Assembly (NCBI RefSeq): GCF_022347545.1
Contig: NZ_JAKREW010000001.1
Span: 620,001-684,000 of the forward strand
Reading direction: 5' to 3'
Length of the DNA stretch: 64,000 bases
Source of the DNA: Terribium retamae
GTDB lineage: Bacteria > Pseudomonadota > Alphaproteobacteria > Rhizobiales > Rhizobiaceae
In this document: one piece after another, positions 32,539-41,915 of the stretch
Layout: each line of letters starts with the position of its first letter
Position numbering within the stretch: position 1 is the stretch's first letter
Notes under the pieces: model-generated
The model's database searches: none
The model's input: only the letters and a program-made list of their open reading frames with translations
What the model was told of the DNA's origin: nothing
Translations under genes and position numbers: made by a program

Positions 32539-33405
32539 TCAGCGCTCCGCGTCGTAGTTGGTCATGACGGTGTAGAATACCCATGACAGCAACAGGATGA
32601 TCAGGAAGTAGACCAGCGACATCGCAGCCGCCGGACCGAGGTCGAACTGGCCGAGAGCCATCTTGACGAGATCGATGGAGAGGAAGGTGGTCGAATTGCC
32701 GGGGCCGCCGCCAGTGACGACGAACGGTTCGGTGTAGATCATGAAGCTGTCCATGAAACGCAGCAGAACCGCGATCAGCAGCACCCGCTGCATCTTCGGC
32801 AACTGGATGTAGCGGAAAACCGCCCAGCGCGAAGCGCCGTCGATCTTGGCCGCCTGGTAGAAGGCATCCGGGATCGAGACGAGGCCTGCATAGCACAACA
32901 GCACGACAAGGCTCGTCCAGTGCCACACATCCATGATGATGACCGTGAACCAGGCGTCGAGCGGGTCCTGCACGTAGTTGTAGTTGAAGCCCAGTTTGTT
33001 CAGGTAGTAGCCGAACAGGCCAATGTCGCTGCGGCCGAACACCTGCCAGATCGTGCCGACGACATTCCAGGGAATGAGCAGCGGCAACGCCATCAACACC
33101 AGGCAGACCGGGACGCCCCAGCCCTTCTTCGGCATGTTGAGCGCGATCAGGATACCGAGCGGAACTTCGATGGCGAGGATGATGGCGGAGAAGACCAGGT
33201 TCCGCCCCATCGCTTGCCAGAAGCGAGAGGAACCGAGCAACTCCTCGAACCATTCGGTGCCTGCCCAGAAGAACTGGTTATTCCCGAACGTGTCCTGAAC
33301 CGAATAATTGACCACCGTCATCAGCGGGATCACGGCGGAGAAAGCCACCAGCACCAGCACCGGCAGGACGAGAAACCAGGCCTTGTTGTTCCAGGTTTTC
33401 TCCAT
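32539..33405 (-). CDS. glpP: Glycerol ABC transporter permease GlpP
   Basis: MalF-like permease of 288 aa with six segments. FSAVIPLMTVVNYSVQD is near the N-terminus and the EAA-like loop is IPDAFYQAAKIDGASRWAVFRYIQLPKM. It partners GlpQ. It is three bases after glpT. Confidence 0.9.
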   Translation of the reverse strand: MEKTWNNKAWFLVLPVLVLVAFSAVIPLMTVVNYSVQDTFGNNQFFWAGTEWFEELLGSSRFWQAMGRNLVFSAIILAIEVPLGILIALNMPKKGWGVPVCLVLMALPLLIPWNVVGTIWQVFGRSDIGLFGYYLNKLGFNYNYVQDPLDAWFTVIIMDVWHWTSLVVLLCYAGLVSIPDAFYQAAKIDGASRWAVFRYIQLPKMQRVLLIAVLLRFMDSFMIYTEPFVVTGGGPGNSTTFLSIDLVKMALGQFDLGPAAAMSLVYFLIILLLSWVFYTVMTNYDAER

Positions 33406-33407
33406 GG

Positions 33408-34475
<1,068 letters not shown>

Positions 34476-34484
34476 TTTGATGCC

Positions 34485-35564
34485 TCACGCTGCCAGCCGC
34501 GGCGCGCCGACCGCTCGGCCGGACGCGTCGAAAACCATGATGTGACGCGGGTCGATGAACACCTCGACCTCCTCGTCAGCTGTCAGATCGAGGATGCCGT
34601 GGGAAAGCATGACCCAGCGCGCATCGGCGAAATCGAGATGCACGAAGCTTTCCGAGCCGGTGATCTCGGTGATCGAAACCTTTGCACGTACGGGCACGGC
34701 CTGATCGTTCGGTCGTTCCAGCGAAAGATGATGCGGCTGGAAACCGACCGTGTAGCTGGCATCGGCAACACCGGTGATATCCGCCGGCACCGGCAGGCTC
34801 ACGCCGCCGTCAAGCAGGAACTTGGCGCCGGATTTGCGCAGGACGATCGTGTTGAGCGGCGGATCGGCAAAGGTCCGGGCCGTGATCAAGTCGTTCGGCT
34901 TGCGGAAAACCTCGATGGTTCGACCGAACTGCGTGACCTTGCCTTCCGACAGCGTCGCCGTATTGCCGCCGAGCAGCAACGCCTCATGCGGTTCCGTGGT
35001 TGCATAAACGAAGATGGTGCCGGCCTCGGCGAAGATCCTCGGCAATTCGGCACGCAACTCTTCCCGCAGCTTATAGTCCAGATTGGCCAGCGGCTCGTCC
35101 AGCAGCACCAGGCTGGCGTTCTTGACGATCGCGCGGGCAAGCGCGGTGCGCTGCTGTTGGCCGCCGGACAGATGAAGCGGCGTGCGCTCCAGATAGGGCG
35201 TCAGCTTCAGGAGGTCCGCAGCCTGCCGCACCTCTCGGTCGATCTTGGTCTTGTCGGCGCCGGCGACGCGAAGCGGCGAGGCGATGTTTTCATAGACCGT
35301 CATCGCGGGATAGTTGATGAACTGCTGGTAGACCATGGCGACGTTGCGCTTCTGCACCGGCACGCCGGTCACGTCCTTGCCGTCGAACCAGATGCTGCCC
35401 GAAGTCGGCCGGTCGAGCCCGGCCATCAACCGCATCAAGCTCGTCTTGCCGGACAGCGTCGGCCCCAGAAGCACATTCAGCGAGCCATGCTGCAGCGTCA
35501 GCGATACGTCGTCGATGTGCGTTGCCGCACCGACGACCTTCGAGACGTTCCGCAATTCCAGCAT
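34485..35564 (-). CDS. glpS: Glycerol ABC transporter ATP-binding protein GlpS
   Basis: MalK-like ATPase of 359 aa with a standard signature [16 protein letters not shown] and Walker B LVLLDEPLANLDYK. Walker A is altered (GPTLSGKTS), and the switch region reads YATTEPHEALLLG, lacking the usual His. With GlpT, which has a good switch His but a degenerate signature, it may make one complete composite ATP site, as in other asymmetric ABC ATPases. It is the first transporter gene after glpD. Confidence 0.9.
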   Translation of the reverse strand: MLELRNVSKVVGAATHIDDVSLTLQHGSLNVLLGPTLSGKTSLMRLMAGLDRPTSGSIWFDGKDVTGVPVQKRNVAMVYQQFINYPAMTVYENIASPLRVAGADKTKIDREVRQAADLLKLTPYLERTPLHLSGGQQQRTALARAIVKNASLVLLDEPLANLDYKLREELRAELPRIFAEAGTIFVYATTEPHEALLLGGNTATLSEGKVTQFGRTIEVFRKPNDLITARTFADPPLNTIVLRKSGAKFLLDGGVSLPVPADITGVADASYTVGFQPHHLSLERPNDQAVPVRAKVSITEITGSESFVHLDFADARWVMLSHGILDLTADEEVEVFIDPRHIMVFDASGRAVGAPRLAA

Positions 35565-35584
35565 TCGGTTTCCTCCCTATGCCG

Positions 35585-37114
35585 CTATTCGGCGGCAGCT
35601 ATATGCGGACCGCTGATGCGGCGCAGGAATGCTTCCAACTGGGCAGTTTGCTCACGATCGAAATGCAGACCACGCTTGGTCCTGCGCCACAATATGTCTT
35701 CGGCAGTCCGCGCCCATTCATTTTCGACGAGATAGCGCACCTCTGCCTCGTAGAGGTCGGCGCCGAAATCCTGGCCAAGATCGGCCGTCGACTTGGCCAG
35801 CCCGAGCAGGGAGCGCGCGCGCGTACCGTAGAGCCGCACCAGACGCCTCGCCATGCGGGTTTCCAGAAACGGATAAGACGTCTTGAGTTTGGCGACTTCA
35901 GCATCATAGCCGGTTGCGGGGAAATCGCCGCCGGGAAGCGTACCTTTGGCCGTCCAGGGCTCACCGCGTTTGCCGAGAAAGCCCTCGATCTTCTCCAACA
36001 TCGATTCCGCCAACCGGCGATAGGTGGTGATCTTGCCACCAAAAGCGTTGACAAGAGGAGCTACACCCTCCCCGCCTTCGGCTTTCAGCACATAGTCGCG
36101 CGTTGCCTCCTGTGCCTTGGAAGCGCCGTCGTCGAAAAGCGGACGGACCGCCGAATAGGTCCAGACAATATCGGCGCGCGTTACCGGGTCTGCGAAATAC
36201 TCGCTTGCAGCCGCACACAGATAGTCGATCTCGCCTTCGCTGATCGTCACATGATGCGGATCGTCGGAATAATCGCGATCCGTCGTACCGATTAGCGTGA
36301 ATTCTTCTTCGTAGGGAATGGCGAAGATGATGCGGCCATCCTTGTTCTGGAAGAAATAGGCGCGCGGATCGTCGAATTTCTTACGCACGACGATGTGGCT
36401 GCCCTGCACCAGCCGCACATTGTGTACATCGTTCTTGCCGATGGTTTTCGCCAGCACATGATCGACCCAGGGGCCCGCGGCATTGACCAGCAGCTTCGCC
36501 CTGACGGTTTCCGTCTTGCGGTCGCGCAGATCTTCGACCGTGACCACCCACAGATTGCCTTCGCGGCGGGCAGCAACCACCTTGGTACGTGTGCGGATAA
36601 TCGCGCCGCGATCAGCGGCATCGCGGGCATTCAGCACGACCAAGCGCGCGTCGTTGACCCAACCGTCGGAATACTCAAACGCTTTGGAAAACAGCGGCTT
36701 CAACGGCTTTCCTGCCGGATCGCTCCGCATGTCCAACGTCTTCGTTGCCGGCAAAAGCTTGCGACCGCCGATGTGATCATAGAGGAAAAGACCGAGCCGC
36801 AGCATCCAGGCCGGACGCGGTCCGCCGGCGAAAAAAGGCAACACAAATCGCATCGGCCAGATGATGTGAGGCGCGTTGCGCCAGAGCACCTCGCGCTCCA
36901 TCAGCGCCTCCCGCACAAGGCGGAACTCATAGAATTCGAGATAACGCAGGCCGCCATGGATGAGCTTTGTCGAGCCGGAAGATGTCCCACTCGCCAGATC
37001 GTTCATCTCGGCAAGAAAAACGGAATAGCCGCGGCCGACCGCGTCGCGCGCGATGCCGCAACCGTTGATGCCACCGCCGATGACAAAAATGTCATAGACC
37101 GGAGTTCCGTCCAA
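35585..37114 (-). CDS. glpD: Glycerol-3-phosphate dehydrogenase (FAD, aerobic)
   Basis: Flavoenzyme of 509 aa, oxidising glycerol-3-phosphate to dihydroxyacetone phosphate and passing electrons to the quinone pool at the membrane. It shows YDIFVIGGGINGCGIARDAVGRG and ASGTSSGSTKLIHGGLRYLE at the N-terminus, and a C-terminal helical domain. TTG at 37114 follows a strong GGGAGGG site. It is the first structural gene of the operon, downstream of glpR and a cluster of CGAA motifs that may be GlpR sites. Confidence 0.95.
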   Translation of the reverse strand: MDGTPVYDIFVIGGGINGCGIARDAVGRGYSVFLAEMNDLASGTSSGSTKLIHGGLRYLEFYEFRLVREALMEREVLWRNAPHIIWPMRFVLPFFAGGPRPAWMLRLGLFLYDHIGGRKLLPATKTLDMRSDPAGKPLKPLFSKAFEYSDGWVNDARLVVLNARDAADRGAIIRTRTKVVAARREGNLWVVTVEDLRDRKTETVRAKLLVNAAGPWVDHVLAKTIGKNDVHNVRLVQGSHIVVRKKFDDPRAYFFQNKDGRIIFAIPYEEEFTLIGTTDRDYSDDPHHVTISEGEIDYLCAAASEYFADPVTRADIVWTYSAVRPLFDDGASKAQEATRDYVLKAEGGEGVAPLVNAFGGKITTYRRLAESMLEKIEGFLGKRGEPWTAKGTLPGGDFPATGYDAEVAKLKTSYPFLETRMARRLVRLYGTRARSLLGLAKSTADLGQDFGADLYEAEVRYLVENEWARTAEDILWRRTKRGLHFDREQTAQLEAFLRRISGPHIAAAE

Positions 37115-37178
37115 ACCGCCCTCCCAGGTTTTCGCATTGCAGCATTGAGAGCCGCATTTCGAAAGCGGTTGGATGTTA

Positions 37179-37224
37179 TTTCGAAAATAGAACGAATGTC
37201 AAACGAAATTCAGCCCAACGAAAA
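37179..37224 (-). promoter_or_regulatory. Candidate GlpR sites upstream of glpD
   Basis: Four CGAA motifs in TTTCGAAAA, AACGAAT, AAACGAAA and AACGAAAAA have their CG at 37182, 37193, 37204 and 37219. The first two steps are 11 bases, one helical turn. The same AACGAAAA core forms the palindrome upstream of glpR. Confidence 0.5.
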
Positions 37225-37243
37225 AATGTAGCGCTTCTCTGTA

Positions 37244-38011
37244 TCAGGATCGTGACGTCTCGATGAGTTGAACTTCGGAGTCCGCGCAGATCTTGCGCAC
37301 CGACGGGATATCGCAGCGGTCGGTTATGAAGGTGTTGACCTGCGAGAGATGACCGATGCGCACGGGTGCCGTGCGTTCGAATTTGGTGCAATCCGAAACC
37401 AGGATGACATGGCGCGTATTGGCGATGATTGCTTGTGCCACCTTCACTTCGCGAAAATCGAAATCGAGCAGCGCGCCATCATGATCGATGGCCGAAGCGC
37501 CGATCACTGCATAGTCTACCTTGAACTGCTTGATGAAATCGACCGCGGCCTCGCCGACGATACCGCCGTCCGAACCGCGCACGACGCCGCCCGCAATCAC
37601 CACCTCTATCGAAGGATAGACACGCATCCTGTTGGCAACATTGATGTTATTGGTGATAACCATCAGGCCGGCATGATCGAGAAGAGCCTTGCTTACGGCT
37701 TCTGTCGTGGTGCCGATATTGATGAACAGCGAGGCGTTGTCCGGGATAAGCCGCGCGGCAGCTTGCCCGATCGCTTCCTTTTCATCGGCAGCGATCTGTC
37801 GTCTTGCTTCATACTCCATATTCTCGATGCCTGACGGGAACAGCGCACCGCCGTGGACACGCGTCAAGAGCCGCTGGTCGCACAAGTCGTTGAGATCTTT
37901 GCGGATGGTCTGCGGGGTTACATCGAAATGCGCGGCAAGATCATCCACCAGCACACGCCCTGCCTCCTTGGCCATCTGGATGATCTCGGCATGGCGTGGC
38001 GACAGGTACAT
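37244..38011 (-). CDS. glpR: DeoR-family regulator GlpR
   Basis: Repressor of 255 aa, the normal DeoR length. The N-terminal helix-turn-helix (MYLSPRHAEIIQMAKEAGRVLVDDLAAHFDVTPQTIRKDLNDL) is followed by a sugar-phosphate sensor domain (FINIGTTTEAVSKALL, VVIAGGVVRGSDGGIVGEAA). Glycerol-3-phosphate is the likely inducer. The ATG at 38011 is chosen because the family starts there; an in-frame ATG at 38026 lies within the upstream palindrome. It heads the glp operon, about 130 bases before glpD. Confidence 0.93.
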   Translation of the reverse strand: MYLSPRHAEIIQMAKEAGRVLVDDLAAHFDVTPQTIRKDLNDLCDQRLLTRVHGGALFPSGIENMEYEARRQIAADEKEAIGQAAARLIPDNASLFINIGTTTEAVSKALLDHAGLMVITNNINVANRMRVYPSIEVVIAGGVVRGSDGGIVGEAAVDFIKQFKVDYAVIGASAIDHDGALLDFDFREVKVAQAIIANTRHVILVSDCTKFERTAPVRIGHLSQVNTFITDRCDIPSVRKICADSEVQLIETSRS

Positions 38012-38022
38012 TGTAGCAGTTC

Positions 38023-38063
38023 CCATTTTCGTTTTTGTTACGTATAGCCAAAAACGAAAATGG
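38023..38063 (-). promoter_or_regulatory. Perfect palindrome upstream of glpR, candidate GlpR operator
   Basis: CCATTTTCGTTTTTG (38023-38037) and CAAAAACGAAAATGG (38049-38063) are exact 15-bp inverted arms around an 11-base spacer. The site lies 12 bases upstream of the glpR start codon, where repressor binding would block its promoter. Confidence 0.7.
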
Positions 38064-38127
38064 AAGAAATGCAAGAGCCTGCAGCGGGGAGATGCCCTTC
38101 TTCCTGATTGTCTCCTTCGGCGATGAT

Positions 38128-39540
38128 CTATGAAAGACCGCGCGCGATCTCGACAATCACGTCGAAAGCCGCATCGACATCTACCTGTTCCACATCGAAC
38201 TGCCCGACCTGGAAACGGATCGCCACCCGATCATCAACGCGTGTCTGCGTGAGATAGATGCGGCCATCGTCATTGATGGCATTGACGAGTCTCAGATTGT
38301 GTTCGTCCGCGTCCTGTCCCTCGCCTGCCTGATGACGGAATGAAAACAGCGAGAGCATCGGTGCAGTTACGAGCTCGAAATCCGGCTCTTTCGAAAGCCG
38401 CTCCGCCAGTGCGGCGCTCCATCTCACATGGTTGCGGATCATGGTGCGCAGTCCTTCCAGTCCGTGTGCGCGCATCAGGAACCACAATTTCAGTGCCCGG
38501 AAGCGCCTACCCAGCGTCACCGTCCATTCCGAGTAATTGATGATGCCGTCATGGCCATGTGTCTTCAAATATTCAGGCTTGATCGCCAGCGTACGCACAT
38601 GACTTTCCGGATCGCGCACGAACTGGACCGAACAGTCGAAGCTGGCGCCCAGCCATTTGTGCGGATTGAAGACAATGGAATCGGCCGATTCCGCGCCGTT
38701 CCAAAAATGCCGGAACTCCGGGCAGATCATCGCGGCGCCGGCCCAGGCTGCATCGACATGCAGATAAAGGTCGTAACGCCGGGCGATCTCCGCAACAGCC
38801 GCGATGTCATCGGTGCCACCAATACTGGTCCCCCCGACGCAAGCGACGATGCCTGCAGGCAGGAAGCCCGCTTCCTTGTCAGCCAGAATTGCAGCTTCCA
38901 GCGCAGCTGCGTCCATCGAACGCAGCGCGCCAATGGTGGGAATACGCACCAGGTTCTCATCGCCTATGCCGGCGACCCAGATCGCGCGATCGATCGACGT
39001 ATGCACCTGGTTCGAGCAGTAGATACGCAGCCGCCTCTGTCCGGGCAGACCTTTTTTGTTGCCGTCCCAGTCGAGCGCACGCTCCCGCATCGTCAGCACG
39101 GCAGCCAGCGTGGCCGACGAAGCCGAATCCTGGATTACCCCGGAGAATCCTTCAGGCAGCCCTAAAGCCTGGCGCAGCCAGTCGATCATTTTCGTTTCAA
39201 GTTCGGTCGCGGCAGGCGAGGTCTGCCACAACATGCATTGAGCAGCGACGGCGGTGACCAGATACTCGGCGATAACCGAAACACGTGCCGCGTTCGCCGG
39301 AAAATAGGCGAAGAAGCGCGGATGCTGCCAATGGGTCATCCCGGGCATGATCTTGACCTCGAAATCGGCGAAGATCGCCTCCATCTCCTCAGCCTGTTCC
39401 GGCGGCGAGGCCGCGATCTGCTTCATGATCGAACCCGGCGCTACCTGTGGCCGCACCGGCTTGTCGCGTACCGTATCGCGGTAATCCGCGCCCCAGTCCG
39501 CGGCACGCCGCGACCACGCACGGAACTCTTGGCTATCCAT
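38128..39540 (-). CDS. PLP-dependent decarboxylase (aromatic-L-amino-acid decarboxylase family)
   Basis: Group II decarboxylase of 470 aa. The PLP lysine is in VFNPHKWLGASFDCS, the cofactor Asp in LHVDAAWAGAAMICPE, and the N-terminus has MPGMTHWQHPRFFAYFPAN, typical of aromatic-L-amino-acid/tyrosine decarboxylases. The ATG at 39540 follows GAGGAGGAGG. It stands alone between glpR and the transglutaminase gene. The substrate (tryptophan, tyrosine, DOPA or phenylalanine) cannot be fixed. Confidence 0.88.
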   Translation of the reverse strand: MDSQEFRAWSRRAADWGADYRDTVRDKPVRPQVAPGSIMKQIAASPPEQAEEMEAIFADFEVKIMPGMTHWQHPRFFAYFPANAARVSVIAEYLVTAVAAQCMLWQTSPAATELETKMIDWLRQALGLPEGFSGVIQDSASSATLAAVLTMRERALDWDGNKKGLPGQRRLRIYCSNQVHTSIDRAIWVAGIGDENLVRIPTIGALRSMDAAALEAAILADKEAGFLPAGIVACVGGTSIGGTDDIAAVAEIARRYDLYLHVDAAWAGAAMICPEFRHFWNGAESADSIVFNPHKWLGASFDCSVQFVRDPESHVRTLAIKPEYLKTHGHDGIINYSEWTVTLGRRFRALKLWFLMRAHGLEGLRTMIRNHVRWSAALAERLSKEPDFELVTAPMLSLFSFRHQAGEGQDADEHNLRLVNAINDDGRIYLTQTRVDDRVAIRFQVGQFDVEQVDVDAAFDVIVEIARGLS

Positions 39541-39644
39541 ACCGCCTCCTCCTCGAATTCGGCCCAAGCATGATTAACATGTGCATTAAGATGCTGGACC
39601 GCAGCACGCAAGGCGCATCGAGGCGTTTGCTATCGCCGTTACGG

Positions 39645-40442
39645 CTATTGCTGCACGACCGTGATCGAAACCGCGAGTTGTTCGCGCCCCTGGCCCAGAC
39701 GAATGCCGGACACCGGCATGGCGTCGCGATAATCGCGGCCGGTCGCCACCCGAACGTAACGCTCGTCCGGCGAGATTCCGTTGGCGGCATCGAAAGAGAC
39801 CCACCCTAATCCCGTGACATGGGCTTCAGCCCAGGCGTGGCTCGCCACCTGCTCGAGAACACCATCCATCATCAGGTAACCGCTGATGTAACGCGCCGGC
39901 AGGCCGAGCAGCCGCGCAGCGGAAATGAAGACGTGGCTGTGGTCCTGGCACACACCGGTTCCAAGGCTGAGCGCTTCCTCTGCTAGCGTTTCGGCGTTGG
40001 TACTGCCTGGCTGGTAGCTGATCCGATCGCGCACGAGCCTCATCAATTTATGCAGTCGTTCGATCTCGGTGCCCTCGCCGAGTCCGCCGACAAGACCGCG
40101 AATGCCTTCGCCGGCAGCCGTCAACGGCGTTTCGCGCAGGAATAGCCAAAGCGGCGCGAACCCCTGATGCGGGCCATAGACGCCCGCCTTGTCGATGGTC
40201 TCCACTTCGCCGCTCGCCTCGACCGCAATGACATGCGGCTCGCCTTCGACGCTGACGAGACGTGTGTCGTTGGCGAACTGGTCGCGGAAATGCACTTCTT
40301 CCCTGGCACCTTCGATCTGCAGCGCCCAGGATTGCACCGTTTGTGTCGGTCCCGAACCCGGCACGAGCCTTAGGCGTTGCAGCGCATAGCTCACCGGGGC
40401 GTCGTAGCTGTATTCGGTCCTGTGGGAGATCTTGAGACGCAT
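39645..40442 (-). CDS. Transglutaminase-like cysteine peptidase family protein
   Basis: Protein of 265 aa with an N-terminal beta domain (MRLKISHRTEYSYDAPVSYALQRLRLVP) and a transglutaminase core. The candidate triad is Cys in GTGVCQDHSHVFI, His in VASHAWAEAHV and Asp in SFDAANG. It is the last gene of an ATP-grasp/alpha-E/transglutaminase operon, a widespread bacterial trio thought to act in peptide-bond formation or trimming, with the product unknown. Confidence 0.88.
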   Translation of the reverse strand: MRLKISHRTEYSYDAPVSYALQRLRLVPGSGPTQTVQSWALQIEGAREEVHFRDQFANDTRLVSVEGEPHVIAVEASGEVETIDKAGVYGPHQGFAPLWLFLRETPLTAAGEGIRGLVGGLGEGTEIERLHKLMRLVRDRISYQPGSTNAETLAEEALSLGTGVCQDHSHVFISAARLLGLPARYISGYLMMDGVLEQVASHAWAEAHVTGLGWVSFDAANGISPDERYVRVATGRDYRDAMPVSGIRLGQGREQLAVSITVVQQ

Positions 40443-40511
40443 GGTGATGCAGCCGATCAGGGCGTGTTGAGTTTAGGGCGAGGTGGAATGGCTGGATCCA
40501 TCTGGTACGCC

Positions 40512-41456
40512 CTAGTAGAACCGGTAGTCTTCCGCGATCTGGTCGCCAAGACGCGTGTTCTCGGCTATGAAATTGCCGAGGAATTCGTGCAGCCCGGCGT
40601 CGAAGACGTCCTTGATCGAGCCAACCTTCAGCATTGCATGGATTCGCTCTGCCGTCGCATGGCTGGCATGGCGCGCACCATAGTCGCCGCACAGGAAATT
40701 CAGGTGCTCGAGGATGAATCGATAGCAGAAGGTCAATGAACGCGGCATGCGCGCGTTGACGATCAGATAATCAGCGATGTTCGTCGGCTTGTACTCTGCC
40801 TCGTAGACCCAGCGGTAGGAACGATGCGCCGATACCGAGCGCAGGATCGATTCCCACTGGTAGTTGTCGAGGGTCGAGCCCACCCAAGAGATCGACGGCA
40901 ACAACACGTAATACTTCACATCGAGAATACGGGCAGTGTTGTCGGCACGTTCGAGATAAGTGCCGAGCTGCGAGAAATCGAAAATCTCGTTGCGCAATTG
41001 CGTGCCGAAGAGCGAGCCGCGGATCAAAGCCGTTTCGCGTTTGACCGCATCGAGCACCGAAGGCAGGTCGCGCTGATCGATCGGCCTGGCGAGCATCCGC
41101 TTCAGGGCCATCCAGGCCTCATTGGTGCTTTCCCATGTCTCTCGCGTAAGCGCAGTGCGCACCATGCGTGCATTGTTGCGCGCCGTCTCGATCGACGACA
41201 TGACACTGGACGGGTTCGACGTATCCCGCAACAGGAAGTCGGCAACGTTGGCTGCGGTGAATTCCGAATATTTCTGCTCGAAAGCGACATCGGAACCCGC
41301 ACTGATCAAAACCGAGTGCCATTCTTCCGAGGCATCCTGCGTGCGCGTCAGCGCCATCCGCAAGCCGGCATCGACCAGCCGCGCCATGTTCTCCGCCCGC
41401 TCGATATAGCGGTTCATCCAGTAGAGGCCATTGGCGGTGCGTCCGAGAAGCATCAT
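40512..41456 (-). CDS. Alpha-E domain-containing protein
   Basis: All-helical protein of 314 aa starting MMLLGRTANGLYWMNRYIERAENMARLVDAGLRMAL, with ERADNTARILDVKYYVLLP in the middle, the landmarks of the alpha-E domain. The family is regularly encoded with circularly permuted ATP-grasp and transglutaminase genes. GGAG precedes the ATG, and only 14 bases separate the start from the inserted cassette at 41471. The biochemical role is unknown. Confidence 0.88.
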   Translation of the reverse strand: MMLLGRTANGLYWMNRYIERAENMARLVDAGLRMALTRTQDASEEWHSVLISAGSDVAFEQKYSEFTAANVADFLLRDTSNPSSVMSSIETARNNARMVRTALTRETWESTNEAWMALKRMLARPIDQRDLPSVLDAVKRETALIRGSLFGTQLRNEIFDFSQLGTYLERADNTARILDVKYYVLLPSISWVGSTLDNYQWESILRSVSAHRSYRWVYEAEYKPTNIADYLIVNARMPRSLTFCYRFILEHLNFLCGDYGARHASHATAERIHAMLKVGSIKDVFDAGLHEFLGNFIAENTRLGDQIAEDYRFY

Positions 41457-41470
41457 TCTGCTCCGCAGAC

Positions 41471-41915
41471 GAGCGAGTAGCGAATAGGGAGTAGTGAGTA
41501 GGGGATCATAATCTCTGCTGCAAACTCCTGATCATAGAACGAAGCATTTTGCCGATTTCATCTGCCGATCCGAGCAAGGCCTCGCTTCCTTCTCAGGGAT
41601 CAGGCCGACCCTTCCAGATAAGATCAAATGCGTCTCCAGCTCCTTGAGAGAGCCCTGAGCTACTCGCAGGAACTGGACAAAAGCACCTGTATTCTCTCTT
41701 CCATGCCCCTCGGCGATGTTCGCGGCAATAGACGTTGAAGAACGTCTTATCTGTGAGGTCATGCCACAGACCTCGCTCGCAGGAAAATTCCGGGTCACCG
41801 AATAACATGTCACAGCAAGTTCAACCGCGGCCTGCCAGACCAGCAGGTCCCGATACGATTTGATGCCCGTCTTCCCTTCCACGACTATTCGCTACTCTCT
41901 ATTCGCTACTCGCTC
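41471..41915 (-). mobile_element. Inverted-repeat-flanked cassette with a four-helix-bundle gene
   Basis: A 445-base block bounded by 31-base inverted repeats (41471-41501 and 41885-41915) that match at 28 of 31 positions. Each arm is two tandem copies of a 13-base unit, GAGTAGCGAATAG, one base apart; the left arm has a diverged second copy. Between the arms is one gene, whose GTG start lies two bases inside the right arm. The right arm abuts the ATP-grasp stop codon, and 14 bases carrying the alpha-E ribosome-binding site remain beyond the left arm. It looks like a small mobile or formerly mobile unit inserted in an operon. No transposase is encoded. Confidence 0.6.
41532..41882 (-). CDS. 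Four helix bundle protein (S23/23S rRNA intervening-sequence type), C-terminus frameshifted
   Basis: Protein of 116 aa. It starts with GTG at 41882 and contains SYRDLLVWQAAVELAVTCYSVTRNFP, MTSQIRRSSTSIAANIAEGHGRENTGAFVQFLRVAQGSLKELETHLILSGRVGLIP, the family core. The last residues (ARPCSDRQMKSAKCFVL) do not fit. Reading another frame from about 41577 gives LGSADEIGKMLRSMIRSLQQRL with a stop at 41506, the expected ending. One base thus seems to be lost near 41577. Relatives were first noticed in 23S rRNA intervening sequences and are often stand-alone; their function is unknown. It is the only gene of the inverted-repeat cassette. Confidence 0.8.
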   Translation of the reverse strand: MEGKTGIKSYRDLLVWQAAVELAVTCYSVTRNFPASEVCGMTSQIRRSSTSIAANIAEGHGRENTGAFVQFLRVAQGSLKELETHLILSGRVGLIPEKEARPCSDRQMKSAKCFVL

